A DNA stretch of 64,000 bases from Perca fluviatilis (GCF_010015445.1 NC_053114.1:29235579-29299578); one strand, 5' to 3'. Shown: positions 35,790 to 49,493, counted from the stretch's first letter. Translations and numbers: made by a program. Notes: a model not told the origin generated them from the sequence alone.

Positions 35790-38700
35790 ATGGCCACCGA
35801 GGGAACAGCCGACCAGGTAACGTTAGTTAGCTGCATGCAGTTCGGCTGAGGGGCGCAAGCTAGCTAACCCTTGAAACGCTAGCATAATTTAGCTTGTGTT
35901 TTATTCTTGGATAACGTTAGCTAGTGTGTAAACTCTGTTCCAATATAGCTATGGATTATGTTATGTTTATACGCCAGTGTTAGCTAATATTATACAATTA
36001 CGGATATTGTTTGTGTTGGGGTTTGTCGTAGAGCTGTAACGTTAGCCTGTCGTACGCCATATTGGCTGGCTAATTGTAGCATTGTCCAACGTGAACGCGT
36101 TGAGCTAGCTACATTACCTACCTGTTAACTTGATACACACTTTCAGGTACTTCTAGCTAGCTAGTTATTCAACATAACGCATTCACGGAGCTGGATGCTT
36201 CTCAGTGGTGGCAGATATGAAGACCTAACGTTAGCTAGCTAGTGGGGGGTAACGGCTTTCTGTGTTTGTAACTTGATTTACCTGCGAACACGTCATGTTT
36301 CTGTTCCTTATATTTCTGCAACACACTGCAGGGGCGTGGCCAATAATTCAAGGCCCATTAATTAATATTTAACCCACTCTATTTACCGTTAGCGTTATGT
36401 TGACCCTCCTCATCTGTGAGCCCCTATGGTCGCCACCACACCACAGACTGCACTGCAAGCCTATTCAGCAGCATAACCCTTTTCCCCCCATGCCTTTGTG
36501 TTGTCTTGCAGGCAGCGGCAGAGTATATTCCAGAGAAGGTGAAGAAGGCAGAGAAGAAGTTGGAAGAAAACCCATATGACCTTGACGCATGGAGCATTCT
36601 GATTCGAGAAGCACAGGTTTAGTGACACAGAGTTGTATTCCTGGGGTTAAGCAAACTGGGAATATGGGTGGGGGGATAAGGGGGTTAGATGCAATATATT
36701 GTCAAAATACAAAGTACTTAATCTTTTTCTCTTAGTATGATTTACTTTTCATATGTTAAATAGTTTGGCATGTAATGCATTCTCCTTCTTTAGAACCAAC
36801 CCATAGATAAAGCAAGGAAGACATATGAGCGACTTGTCACACAGTTCCCAAGTTCTGGCAGATTCTGGAAACTGTTCATTGAAGCCGAGGTTAATATTTT
36901 TAAAATTTTCTTTAGTGTGCATGGCTGGGGATTTTTCTAACATGATCAACAATGTGATTTTCACACAAACAAAATGTCTCAATCTTCAATGAAGTTTCAA
37001 GTCACAATTCTTGTTTTGATTCACTAGACCTGACTGCTTTGTTTGGTTGTTATCACCTCAGGTTGATGTTCAAGAGTAATGAATATAAACATTTTGACAG
37101 TTGAAAGCATCTGCTTAAAAATATCCTACACTATGGACCAGTAATGAACATAGATGTAGGATGATGTAAAACATTTAATTTGTCAGGCAATAGCTAGACT
37201 CATGAAGAATTGTGCCTTTAAACACAAAGGAAAAAATTAGCTCTAACCATTTCTTTTTCAGAAAATTCTTATGTTCCCAGGATTTCAAAAAAATATATAT
37301 TTTCTGCGTCATATTTAAATGGGGTAAAGTGCATTTGTTGCATGTTTGCTCTGCAACAGTATTAAAACTATTTTAATGGTATTGGAGTGCATTAGCCTTT
37401 TATTCACTTGTCGTGTCAATTTATTGCCTCCTGTGTCATTTCTTTTGGGTAATTTTATAAACCTATTTTAATGTGTGGCCCCTTCATTCCTTGAGACATT
37501 TCTCCCCACTCCTCCTGAATATACGACCAGCGACCCATTTCCCTTCATACCATCAACAGGCTTTGCTGTTATGCAATAAGCTACTGATATGATGATTCAT
37601 GTCCCCTTGCACATTCTTGTTTTTGCTAACCTGGTGAAGTCATTTTCTGATGCCCCCAACCTCTGCAGGTGACTACTGCAATTGGTGTTAAACACATTGC
37701 ACAACGTTTAGCAGCATTCTCAAGCATCAGGATTTAGCTTCTAGTTTAAAGTCCAGTGTGTTGTTCTGGATAATGATTACCACTATGCTGGGAGTTGGAT
37801 GTTGCTGTATGTTGAGTTTGTAGTGGTTTGTTGTTGTGGTGCTGCTCCCCTGGGAGAAGCTACCCCTGCCCCCTCCTCTTCTCCGTACCCTCGCCCCCAG
37901 TCTTCATCCACTTGGATTACCCAGTTCACAAAAAGGCCTGGTGTCATATATGTAATGAAATAGATATACATATGTATATGAAATGGAGAAAGAAGACATT
38001 GCTGTCTTTGCCAAATGGACTAGGCTTTTCAGAAACTATCCTCCTACACAGGAGATGAAATTTGCAGCAGCTACCACCTCAATGCTGGTTAAATATGCAA
38101 GTGGCTGGTAGATTTGCCTCACTCATCAGCCAAAGAAAGAATGGCAATCTATTGAGTGGCTGGTAAAATTTGAACATTCACTAGTCATGTGGCCAGCGGC
38201 GAACAGAAATAAATTTTACACCCTCCGCTGCCTACAGTTGGCAATAACTGAACTTCAGTAAAGCATCACTGTCACTATCCACACTAATATCATTACCCCG
38301 TCTAAAAGAGATGTCAGGCAGCACAACATAAAAAGACAGAGCAGAGGTGTCACTACAGCTAGTAGGGATGTTTCATTTGTTATTCTTAAAGAATATGCAA
38401 AAGAGCAGAGAGAATAAATTAAAGTAGATTTGAACATCCCTGAATCTTTAATTTTGTGGCAGACTAGTACTTTTCTTATAGGTGACAGTTTTAGGTTTGA
38501 AACCAAGGCCAATATTACCCTGATATTTTTTTTGTAAAATATGTAATATCCCACGATATGAAGTTAAATGCTAAACATATACAGGTGCAGCTTGTCATGT
38601 CAGTATTAACATTTGCAACAAAAATAAAGCGAATATAATGATCCGGCTCTGTTTTATTGCAAAATGATTAGTATCAGAATACACTTAACAGAAAGTTAAA

Positions 38701-41700
38701 GGGAAAGTGGGCAGAAGAAATGAGGAGCCAGTTACACTGCAAATAGGCCAGTCTATTAAAATAAAGAAATATTTATTTATTTATCATTAAGTTCTAACTT
38801 CGTTTCGCCTATTTATTATTTAGTCATCACCTCTCCCAACTTAACTCCAAACCACAATTCAGCCAAAAACATAGCCCGAGATACTAGTTGGGCATATTTG
38901 CATATAGGTTTCTTTTTGTTGCAATGAGAGACCGGACATTTGAATTGGCATGAAGTTATTTATTTAGGCTATTTGATCCTAGCTAGAGATTTAAAAGCAG
39001 ACGGTGTAGTTCTTAAATCTCAATTTTTAAATCAAGGCATATGTTGGCAGTACATTTGAATAGCTTGCAATTCATAGTATAAAGGCATTCTTTTATTTGG
39101 TAAGTATGTGGGTTAGCTGTTATTCCCCTCCTTCATGAGAACTCTATGTAGGTTAGAACTTTGAACTTACTGACATGTTGGAAACCCCCATGCCCTCACA
39201 AACCCCTCTTCTGTGAAATCAGTCATACTCTGCACTTTTTGTGCCATAGAATACAAAGCACTTTCCCTAAAGATCAGTGTGCCCTTGTGTTTGTGTGAGA
39301 GTCTGGTTCTCTTGAGATTTTACATAGACCTTATTTGTAAAAGTTGCACACTAGGCAAATTATAGTGGCGTATTTTTCATTGGTCACTTTTTTTTTAGAT
39401 AGTCCAGCTCACTGAAATGGCCAGTGGAGAAAACATGCCAGCACATGTTGTCTGACATGATGCTTGTTGACTTATTTTTTTATTTTTATTTTTTTATTTT
39501 TTTTGGGAAGTGCATATTGAGGCAACTTCCCCGAGTCTGTCAGTCTTTGAGACTATTTCAGGATAGTTTTTGTTGTGCTTTTTTAAAAGATTATTTTCGT
39601 TTTCTTTATATTTAGCATGGACAGTATGCTCTATGACAGAGATCAAATGTATTGTTTATCTTGAGGTAGAAATCAGCAGGAACAAAAAAACAGCATCTTA
39701 TTTATCTCTTATTTATTTTCTCATAGAAAGGAAATGTCACAATGTTATTGCTTGTATTGTACGGCATAAATGATTTAAAAGCAGTAACCAAATGCAGTCG
39801 AGTTTCTGTGTGTGTGCACAGTTTCACCCTTGTTAATTGCAACGTAAAATTGTTGGCCCTGAGAGAATTGGATCACAGTAGTATAACTATTGAGTTTATA
39901 TTATGTAACTTTATTATTTGAACTTTCTTTTCTCATATTGAAGTAGGTCAATGGTGTGTTGTAGATTTTTTTTTTTTTCTGGCAGTGATCTTTAGTAGAG
40001 TTTGTGCTTTATGGTGTTATGTAACCAGGTACCAAAGGTTTATTGGTGTTTTAAGCCCCCAACGTCTCCTTCCAGGCAGCAGCGCTGCCCTAGGATTAGG
40101 CAATGGTTAGGGTTAGGTGCCTTGAAGTCAACGGTCACAGCGCTGCCTGGAAGGGGACGTTGGGGGCTTAAAACACCATTGAGAGTACCAAAGACTCACC
40201 CTTAAAGTGGCCACTTGAGGTGTAGTAACCTCTCCCTCCAGGAGGGGCATCTAAAAAAGATCTGTTACCATCCCACCAGCATATTTTACCATTATTGCAG
40301 TCTAACTACTGCTTTTATATAGCTGATCTATTGTAGGGCAGCACATGGAGAAACATTTATGTCTCTGATTAGCATCAGTTGTTGCAAAGGCTCAGATTTA
40401 ACAGATTCTGGAAGACTACAACTGATTCTATTACATAAGAATTTACACCTTCATTGTATCTAAATGTTTTGCACATTGAAACGCTTTAACAAAAAATCTT
40501 GCTTTTAGTCATGGTCAAGAAGGCTTAATAGAATGTCATATTCCAGATTGTATATCTGAGGCAGTAAGAGATATTTTGTAGGTGAATTGATAAACACCGT
40601 AAATGCATTCTCTAAACACCACACACACTTGTCTCTCTTACTATCAGAGATTCACATTTGCCTTGTCTGTTTTTTAATGAAGGTGAAAGCTAAATGTGTC
40701 GGATGTTGCAGTACCTGGAAAGAGTAATGTAGGTCAGTCTTTTTTTGGGAAGGCACCCTAAAGGCACTCTACACTGCAGTTGGCATTACTGCATAGTTTT
40801 ACAAGAATCCAGCTTTAGCAAATTTGTTTCTTAGAAAATTTACTTTTGTATGGGTCCAGTGTAGAGGTTGTACCGAATGTGAGTTTTTGTACCAGAGATT
40901 AGGTTGGCCACTTGCGTGAAATGCATGCGGCACCTCAGAATATTGCATTGCTTTGATCATACGTAGCATCATTATTAAAATTACCTTTACATCTTTAATT
41001 GTTAAATGTTGCATTTTCCTTTGGATGTTTTGTACTGTATTTGTACATTTCATTGTAGATGCAGCTACATTTGTTTAAAAGTATTTTTTTTATACCTGAA
41101 TTAATAGTGGACAGTTAAGAGGTGACCAGGTACAAGCAGAGGGGGCGGATCGAACAATAGACGTTGCTATCACAGTATGTGGAGTGTGTCTCAACCAACA
41201 GGCCACACACCTAGATAAAGGTCACTTAACCACTCCAACATGGTGGAATTCAGTCGATATTATATATATTTGACAGAATTCCATAAACCTCATTGTGTAG
41301 GCATGCTTTTAAACTTACCTGCAATGCAATGTTAATAATTTGACCGTTTCAATGCAACAAAACGGGCATCTTACAGCAGTCCACTGTACTTTCTCAGTGT
41401 CTTGGGGATATTTACCAACCATGTAAACTATTTCATGTCACTTCCATGCTGGTTTAAATCAGCTTTTTCACTTTGTAGAGCACATTGATGTAAACACAAT
41501 GGAATTGGTCTACCAACTTGGAGTGCTAATATTGCTGCAACAGTGTAAGGGTACATGCTCACCTAAGGCTGTGAAAGGAAGAGATCTTTAAAAAATACTG
41601 ATATACAAATAGCACTCATTTTGTTGGGATTTTTTTCTGTAACACATGGGCACTGGTGTTTTTCTGGGTTATGTGGCACAATCTACAAAGAAAATAAACC

Positions 41701-44700
41701 CCTTTTTAAAAGTAATTTGTCATTCTTGTGTGAATTTCACTTTGTTGATCTTAAAGGTCCTGTGTGTGTGTGTGTGTGTGTATGCGAGTGGACACATTTG
41801 CATGAATGCATGTAGGGGACTTTTGAATTAACATTGCATTTACACTCTTATTTGCAGATCAAGGCAAAAAACTATGACAAGGTAGAAAAGGTAAGTGTCC
41901 ATCACAGTCCTGGAAGCTGACCTGTGTGATTTTTGATAATCAGCAAGGCTCATCTGACTGTTTCTAATTAGTCTAGCTCTTTAATACTGTAATGATTTCC
42001 ACTAGACTATGCGTTCACAAAATTGTAGTGTCCATCATCCTTGTATTACAAGACATCTAAAACATACATGTGAAAGGCAGGTCATTTTGGTCCCAACAAG
42101 CACACAGTGTGCAGATGGGAGAAAATGGCTTTTTTTGAAAATGAGTGAAGTGCCTTTGAAGTGAGAGTTCATTTCCCTGCATACTGGCTTGCAACCATAG
42201 CTATTATTTTGTACCTACTAGGTAATACTACTATAGCTGTATTATTAGGTTAAAAACTATTCATTGTTTCACCTCTGTGTTGATAACATATTTTTTATAT
42301 ATATAACCATGATTTTATTTTCATGGAAATATATTCAACTGATTACACTATTAACCTCGGCGTTGGCTTGGAACTGATTTGTTGGTTCTCACTGGTTTGC
42401 CACTTTTAATAAATTATGTGAGTCTATCCTGTTCAGTTTTTGCCTGAAAGTCAAGTTCAACCCATCAAGACAACGCATCCCTTCAAACGAGCTTCAAACT
42501 CTGGTGTATTCATTCGATTTTGGAGGAGCCCACTGAAATGTAGGGCACATCTGAGGCCTGTCTAATGAAGCAGAATAAAAAAAAAAAAAGTGCACCATAT
42601 AACTGTGCTGAGTAAAACCTGGAACCTCCCCCCAAATCTGGCATATGCTTAAGTTAAAACCGCTTTTCTGGTAATCCTCCTACATGGGATATGCCACTAA
42701 TGACCTGCATGCGAGTTTTGAGCATGGATTTACAAAGCCAAATAAATGGAACACTGAAGATGGGTGGTTGTCGAGTATGTTAATATGAGTTTGTGTCTGT
42801 ATTCTAGTTATTTTATCTTGTGTGTTTGCCACTGTAGTTGTTTCAGAGATGCCTAATGAAAGTCTTGCACATCGACCTGTGGAAATGTTACCTCTCGTAT
42901 GTTCGAGAGACCAAAGGGAAGCTGCCCAGCTACAAGTAAGAGAACACGCTGCATAGTGGGTTTAAGTATGTTGACACACTGCTGTACTGTAAAATACACA
43001 TACATTACCTCATTATTTTTTCTTTTTCATCTTCAGAGAGAAGATGGCCCAGGCGTATGACTTTGCCCTGGATAAAATTGGCATGGAAATTATGTCCTAT
43101 CAGGTACACAGATCTGAGCTATTCATTTGTACCTGTGTATATACGTTTCTGTTAACGGACGTCACCTAACGGCTATTCTTTCATCCCCTCAGATTTGGGT
43201 GGACTACATCAACTTCCTCAAAGGAGTGTACGTGTTTTTTTCTTTCCCCCTGTAATATTGTGAGAATTCAGAAACTGTTAGCCAACTCTGAAATGTTGAC
43301 ATTTTTGTTTTGTGTTCCATTAGTGAGGCGGTGGGCTCGTACGCAGAGAACCAAAGAATCACTGCAGTACGGCGGGTGTACCAGAGAGGCTGTGTGAACC
43401 CCATGATCAACATTGAGCAGCTCTGGAGGGATTATAGCAAATATGAGGAGGTGACCCAGGCCTCTGTCTACCTATACTGTATATGTTAGCACATATGGAG
43501 TTTTAGCTGTTAAAATGTGAGAGTGATGGAGTGCTAGACTGACTTGTCTATTTCGTGAACAGGGGATCAATGTGCACTTGGCCAAAAAGATGATTGAGGA
43601 CCGAAGTAGGGACTACATGAATGCCAGGAGAGTGGCAAAGGTGAGTGTCGCAAACATGCACAGACGTCTTTGGGATCCTCGTGCTGTCTTTGTAAACTAT
43701 CAGAGATTGTTGCATGCTTTGTGTAATTCAGGAGTATGAGACTGTGATGAAGGGGCTGGACAGGAATGCACCATCGGTACCGCCCCAGAACTCCCCTCAG
43801 GAAGCCCAGCAAGTGGAAATGTGGAAGAAGTACATCCAGTGGGAAAAAAGCAACCCGCTGCGCACAGAAGACCAGACCCTCATCACAAAGAGAGGTGACT
43901 ATTTATGCTCAGGATGTGCTGTGTTGGAGTTTGTAAATCTTTGCAAATATGCCCCAATTGGCCTGGGATTCCAGTAATTACGCTGGTATGCAGTTTTAAT
44001 CATGTTTTGAGCATCTGTCAATAGAGATACATAATGTATGAAGCTTTTTCTTCTGTAGGAATGCAGCCACTAGAGGGCATAGCTTTTCTCCCCACTCACG
44101 GTTTAAATGCATTGATTCTGTATTTTATGAATCTCAGTCAATTGCCGTTGTGTTGTGTGTTGCAGTGATGTTTGCCTATGAGCAGTGCCTGCTGGTGCTG
44201 GGCCACCATCCTGACGTTTGGTACGAGGCAGCACAGTACCTGGAGCAGTCCAGCAAACTGCTGGCAGAGAAAGGGGTAAGACATATAAAAATAAACCTTT
44301 CATTTCAAACCCCTGTTGAGTATATTGCAGAGGAGTCAAACTCAAAACGGTCCTATAATTGTTTGCGTGTTTCCTCTCAGGATATGAATAATTCCAAGCT
44401 ATTTAGTGACGAGGCAGCCAACATCTACGAACGTGCCATCGGGACTCTTCTGAAGAAGAACATGCTGCTGTACTTTTCATTCGCAGACTACGAAGAAGTG
44501 AGCGTCCAGTTGCTTACTCAGCACAAATTGCAATCAACACCGTAAGAATAGCGGCGACTTATCAGCATATATCTCTGGCTTTCCTCATAGAGTCGCATGA
44601 AGTACGAGAAGGTCCACAGCATCTATAACAAACTGCTGGCCATTGAGGACATTGACCCCACGCTGGTCTACATTCAGTACATGAAGTTTGCCAGGAGGGC

Positions 44701-47566
44701 AGAAGGAATCAAGTCAGGGCGCACCATCTTCAAAAAAGCCAGAGAGGATCTACGCACGCGTCACCATGTGTATGTGACGGCAGCACTGATGGAGTACTAC
44801 TGCAGCAAGGTAGGTACACATAATCACGTGTTTAGTATATGGACAGTGTAACTAAAATCAATCTTTGTTTTTTTGTAAACTCTTTTCATCTTTCCTTTCC
44901 CACAGGATAAATCGGTAGCCTTCAAGATTTTTGAACTTGGTTTGAAGAAATACGGGGACATTCCAGAGTACATACTGGCATACATTGATTACCTCTCACA
45001 CCTTAACGGTAGGTAATGTGTAATAAAATGCAGAGCTAATACACAGAGTGTAAGAAAATACATTCTCTACTACTAATCCATTAATCTAAAAGAAAAGGAT
45101 CTTGATGAAATGAAAGATTTCTCCTCCATCATTGTCCTAGTAATGGAAGATAAATGCGTAACCCTGTTTTTTGTCTTGCTCTACTACTCCAGAGGATAAC
45201 AACACCAGGGTTCTGTTTGAACGTGTCCTCACCTCAGGAAGCTTGTCGCCAGAAAAGTCCGGGTAATGTCAGGGATTGATTAAGTTGCGTGCACATATGC
45301 AAGTGGCGTTATAATCCATATGTCTTATGACGTTTGTTGATTTTTGTTTTTCTTCAACCCTTCAGCGAGATCTGGGCTCGGTTCCTGGCTTTTGAGAGCA
45401 ACATAGGAGACCTGGCCAGTATCCTGAAAGTGGAGCGCAGGCGTTTCACTGCCTTCAAGGACGAGTATGAGGGCAAAGAAACCGCCCTGCTGGTAGATAG
45501 ATACAAGTTCATGGACCTGTATCCCTGCTCTGCTAGTGAACTTAAGGCCCTTGGATACAAGGTGTGTATAGATGACACAACATGGCATCTCTTGCTGCCA
45601 AACCAAGGCTTTTCTCTCTCGAACTGATATTTAAACTGTTTCCACTATGTGTTCGTAGGATGTGTCGCGTGCCAAACTGGCAGCAATGCTCCCAGAGACT
45701 GTGGTGACGCCCTCTGCGCCTTCACTAAAGGACGAAGCTGACCGTAAACCAGAGTATCCCAAACCTGACACCAATCAGATGATCCCCTTCCAGCCACGTC
45801 ACCTTGCCCGTATGTAGTCCGTAGCTGCCCAGCGTCTTCTCTCCACTCCACAGGCTGTTGCAAATCAGTTAAACTCTGCGTTTAAGAATGATGTCGTTGC
45901 TATGCGTCTGCACCACTGTCTGTCCTACATTTACTTTACACATAAAAGGATCCATCTTTGATGCGTTTTGTCCCCACAGCTCCAGGTTTACACCCTGTCC
46001 CTGGTGGAGTTTTCCCAGTCCCCCCAGCTGCTGTTCTCCTGATGAAGCTGCTCCCTCCGCCTACGTGCTTCACTGTGAGTAGCAGCAGTTTAATACCATC
46101 AAGCTCATATTTACTGGTAATGAGCAAAAGACGAAACGGAGCAGAATGCAATAAGTTTGTGATTGTTTCTCGCTGCAGGGACCCTTTGTTCAAGTGGATG
46201 AGATCATGGAAACATTCAGGAGATGCACACTTCCTGAGAGTAAGTTGTCAGCGCCTTGGATGACTCCAGACCATTTCTATTTTTAGCCACGCTAGCAACG
46301 TGGTAGCCGGGCATCACCAGTCTGGAACCTCCCAGTTCATTTTCGATTTCTATGGGGTGTTGACAACAGGCACAGACCAGAATATCTCTGGACACAACTG
46401 AATAGACCTAAAAGCAATCGGAGCAACTAAATGACGTAGCGCTGTGTGACACATGCAAGTTGGGGCGGTGCTTGGTCCGTTTTGAAGCAAGGGAAAAAAT
46501 GGTTGCCTGGTCACACGCTTTTTAAAATTACAGCTAAACCGTAAACTAAACTGCGTTTCCGAAAACATTTTAGGCAAGAAATAGGCTATGCATTAACAGA
46601 ATCTTGATTCATATTTGATCAGCACCGCCTAGTTTGACAGTTTGATCTGAGGTGCGTTGGACGCACTGGACGCAGTACGCCTGTTATTTTCGGTCTGTGT
46701 TCGGTAAGCGGGATGCTCCTCGGTCAGTCATGGTCTAAAACCAGCCCCGTGTGAGATAAACGGTCGTGATGAGTCCGTCCAGGTTCTGGCCGGCTGGAAA
46801 TCTGTGTGAGTGGGAGGGGGACCAGACGCATTGGCCAAAATAAATGAAACCTAAGCTTGCAGATTCCTCTGGTTTCCAGGCTAACAACGTGGCTCTGGTG
46901 ATGGAAACGTCAGTCAGATGTTTGGTTCCTCCAGTGAACAAAACCAACACACTTAAAGTAAACTATCTTAAACATGCTCTAAGCGATGTCATGGGTAAAT
47001 TTTTGTCACATACAGCAAACATCTCCTCACTATCCGCGAGCTGCCTGTCCCCTGAACACACTGTAAAAAAAGCGGTCTCTGTAGACAGTCCAGGCTTCCA
47101 GCGTTCCAGAAGGATTTGGGGGTGGGGGTTAGTGCGCGGAAGCACGGAAGGGAGGGGGAGGGGATGGGATGAGGAGGAGGAAGGAGGGGCGAGCTAGTCT
47201 GTTTTTGTTTGAAAATACTTTGAACGTCAACAAGTAGTGCCGTCACCCAGCATCGCTTAGAGCACCTTTAACAACTGATAGATGAAGTGGCATGAAATGT
47301 GTTGGTGTGTCAAAATTGTTCTGCCCCCTATGTGACATGCCACTGATGTATTTTCTGTCTCTATAGCTGTTGATGCTGCTGTAGAGCTGATCACTGGTAG
47401 ACAGCCCGATGCAGGAGGGGAGGGCAATGGATCCATGGAGAACCATGCTGTTGCCAAGTCACTCAAGAGGCCTAACGCAGACTCCGACGAGGAGGATGAC
47501 AAAGGAGCTGTGGCTCCGCCCATACACGACATCTACCGTGCACGCCAACAGAAGAGGATTCGATAA
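35790..47566 (+). CDS. cstf3: cstf3: cleavage stimulation factor subunit 3 (CstF-77), complete
   Basis: Scaffold subunit of CstF, which recognises the GU-rich element in mRNA 3'-end formation; nuclear, dimerises through HAT repeats and binds CstF-64 and CstF-50. Twenty coding exons: 35790-35816, 36512-36616, 36794-36889, 41858-41890, 42838-42935, 43037-43103, 43193-43227, 43324-43450, 43563-43640, 43732-43894, 44166-44275, 44381-44497, 44591-44809, 44906-45008, 45193-45262, 45366-45561, 45659-45809, 45980-46074, 46179-46239 and 47367-47566. They sum to 2151 nt, or 716 aa plus stop; human is 717 aa. All junctions are GT-AG with consistent phase. The protein starts MATEGTADQ, has HAT repeats from about residue 45 to 550 (for example [17 protein letters not shown]), a proline-rich [13 protein letters not shown] segment, and ends [11 protein letters not shown]. 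Identity to vertebrate CSTF3 is very high, so the call is firm. Confidence 0.97.
36794..36940 (+). other. cstf3: Candidate alternative terminal exon of cstf3 (short CstF-77 isoform by intronic polyadenylation)
   Basis: Exon 3 (36794-36889) ends GCCGAG followed by GTTAATAT, a poor donor lacking the +3 to +6 consensus. Reading straight on gives 16 more codons and a TAA at 36938-36940, predicting a 92-aa protein. The intron is about 5 kb, and AATAAA occurs at 38208, 38413, 38623 and 38760. In mammals CstF-77 represses itself through a conserved poly(A) site in intron 3 with a weak donor (established knowledge). Which hexamer is used here cannot be read from the sequence. Confidence 0.5.
40044..40178. 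mobile_element. Palindromic MITE in cstf3 intron 3, 135 bp
   Basis: Ends TGGTGTTTTAAGCCCCCAAC and GTTGGGGGCTTAAAACACCA are exact inverted copies. The complementary arms extend through TTCCAGGCAGC on both sides. The short centre carries two GGTTAG units. No clear target duplication. Confidence 0.75.
41761..41780. repeat. (TG)10 microsatellite
   Basis: Perfect TG run in cstf3 intron 3, 78 nt upstream of exon 4. Confidence 0.9.
46280..46890. repeat. Probable interspersed repeat in the last cstf3 intron
   Basis: The left part contains AGCCACGCTAGCAACGTGG and the right part CAGGCTAACAACGTGGCTCTG, related words at opposite ends of a block with repeat-like composition. The boundaries and family are not certain. 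Confidence 0.4.
46968..47271. mobile_element. TTAA-type non-autonomous element, 304 bp
   Basis: Left end TTAAACATGCTCTAAGCGATG and right end CATCGCTTAGAGCACCTTTAA form inverted repeats with TTAA at both outer edges. It lies in the last cstf3 intron, 95 nt before the final exon. A truncated sister copy is at 20650. Confidence 0.75.
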
Positions 47567-47932
47567 ACCATCTAAAACACACACTAAACCCAACGAGAAT
47601 GTAATCTTAACAGGTGGTCATGTCGGGTAAATGTACATGTCCACATTTCTGAGTGCGTCTGACAGATTATACATTCATTTCTCTCTGTACAGAAGACAAG
47701 CATACACACACACTCACACAGACATACATACAGTATGTACACCTGAGTGTTCTCGTGGCTTTTTTCGTTGTCAACAGTTTTTATTTTTAAAGACTGACCA
47801 TTATACTGTACAAAATTTTTAATTCAACCATTGATTTTGGCACAGAGCTCAGTTTTGGCCTTGTGATGTTCCAGTGATGGCAAAGTGGAATCAAGCTTTT
47901 TTTAAATAACTGGAGGAAACACAAATCCTTTC

Positions 47933-47938
47933 AATAAA
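47933..47938 (+). terminator. cstf3: cstf3 polyadenylation signal AATAAA
   Basis: AATAAA lies 367 nt after the cstf3 stop and is followed by a T-rich run at 47968-47980. This is the first canonical hexamer after the stop, so cleavage near 47950-47965 is expected. The 3' UTR (47567 to about 47955) holds a short CA-rich patch near 47700. Confidence 0.75.
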
Positions 47939-47966
47939 AATGGAAAAAAGAATTCAACTAGATTGG

Positions 47967-49087
47967 CTTTTTTTTTTTTGATTTAACTGATGCTTTATGC
48001 TTAATTGCTGTCTTTCTCTGTAACTGACTGGACATTTTATGAAGACTTCTCTTTTAGCACAGCCATGCCAGGCCTTATCATTACCACTAAGGGGCAGCAT
48101 ATGACACTTAGCTGAAAAACAATCAATCATCCTTCCTTTGTTTAAATAATTCATTTCCCTCTGACGGTAGGATTTCATAGGCTTAGATTTTAGCCTATCT
48201 ACATAGGGCAGGATAGCTTTGAAACGAAAAAAGGTTTGCTTCATTTTATAATTTAGCAATGTGGACTTTGAGTGTGAAAAAGCTTTAACTAATTTCAATA
48301 TTAGCTGTCATATCCAGACAGTTTGTGACAAACTACTTGACTGGGGGAAAAAAATCAATTTGCACAGTGAACATTTTTCAATGCCAGCCAGCTGCTTATT
48401 TTCACATTGGCCTGATAACATCATTATTTGTCTACCCTGCTCAGCCTTTGTTCGAAATATGTTGCAGCCTATCTTAGCTCTGAGCCTATTCAAAGGTAAC
48501 ACTGTGACATTAGTCGAAAACGTAATTAAGGGTTCAGTGATTTTGCGTTCTAGCATCAAAGGCTAATGTCAGCCACCAAAAACTAAACTAGACGACAAGT
48601 CTTGGAAAGGAAAGCATTGCTCATTTTCTTATTTGAATTGACAAGCCACTGCATTTTAAACTGGACTCGTGAGATGTTGACGTTAAAGCTTATGTGTTTT
48701 GAATATACACAATGACAGAGTATGATAAACAGTACTGGCCTTTTATGAAACATAAACTCAACATTACAGTAGTTCCAAACTACTTCTTCTATTTTGCAGA
48801 AAAACAGTAGCAAACAATTTCACAAGTTCGTTAGTTGACTGGGAATCTCAATAGCAAAAAAACAGCCTTAGATTTCACAATTGGGCCTCATTATTAAAAA
48901 GGAGGGGACTGTAAGTCTGTGCAAGGCCTGTGTAGGGGTCAAGTAAGAATGGACACAACATACTGCAAACTGGATAAATAACTTGACAAACCAGATTCCA
49001 TTTGTTCTCTTTTTCTTATCAGAATACACACATTTTGTGTCTGCGATGAAAAGGGGCAATGTACATGTATGAATGTTACACAATTCC
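47967..49087. other. Convergent cstf3-depdc7 intergenic region
   Basis: Between the two 3' ends. AT-rich, no repeats or coding segments recognised. In human the gene TCP11L1 lies at this position; nothing resembling it is seen. Confidence 0.5.
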
Positions 49088-49095
49088 AGTTGAAT

Positions 49096-49493
49096 TTTAT
49101 TAAGATTTGCCAAAATACAAAGAAGATGTGAGTGGTTTAAACTTAGTCTGGGAATGCTTATGTCACCTGGAAATGTGGAAGCGATTTCCTCAGCTGATTC
49201 GAATGAATACATAAACCTTATTCAAAACAGAACCCTGAAGATACCACTAAAACGCGGCTAAGGTTTTAAGTTAAAAAAACAACAACGTACAAACATCTGT
49301 TTTGCTGATATGTTCCAGCAAACACAAAAACCCAGAGGGCTGATTCTCATGAATGCCTCTGACTGTTTACTACAGCACAACATTGGACTTTAAATTTCCA
49401 GGTTCAAATTTCCGTTTGAGGGTTCCTCAAGACATAGCTCTACTGTGCATCACATTGTATACGAGAAACCACATGAACAGACACATTTTTATT
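49096..49493 (-). terminator. depdc7: Candidate depdc7 polyadenylation signals (minus-strand AATAAA)
   Basis: TTTATT on the plus strand, i.e. AATAAA for depdc7, occurs at 49488-49493 (about 440 nt after the stop) and 49096-49101 (about 840 nt after). Either would leave more than 1 kb before the cstf3 3' end. Choice of site is unknown. Confidence 0.4.

Larger units (their letters stand above)
36890..41857 (+). other. cstf3 intron 3 (4968 nt), longest intron of the gene
   Basis: Non-coding, with the weak GTTAAT donor, several AATAAA hexamers (38208-38765), an inverted-repeat element at 40044-40178 and a (TG)10 run at 41761-41780. Every other cstf3 intron except the last is under about 1 kb. 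Confidence 0.7.

Noticed and set aside
40100..40125. Telomere-like GGTTAGGGTTAGG
   Set aside because: Only two units in the centre of a MITE; far too short for interstitial telomeric DNA.
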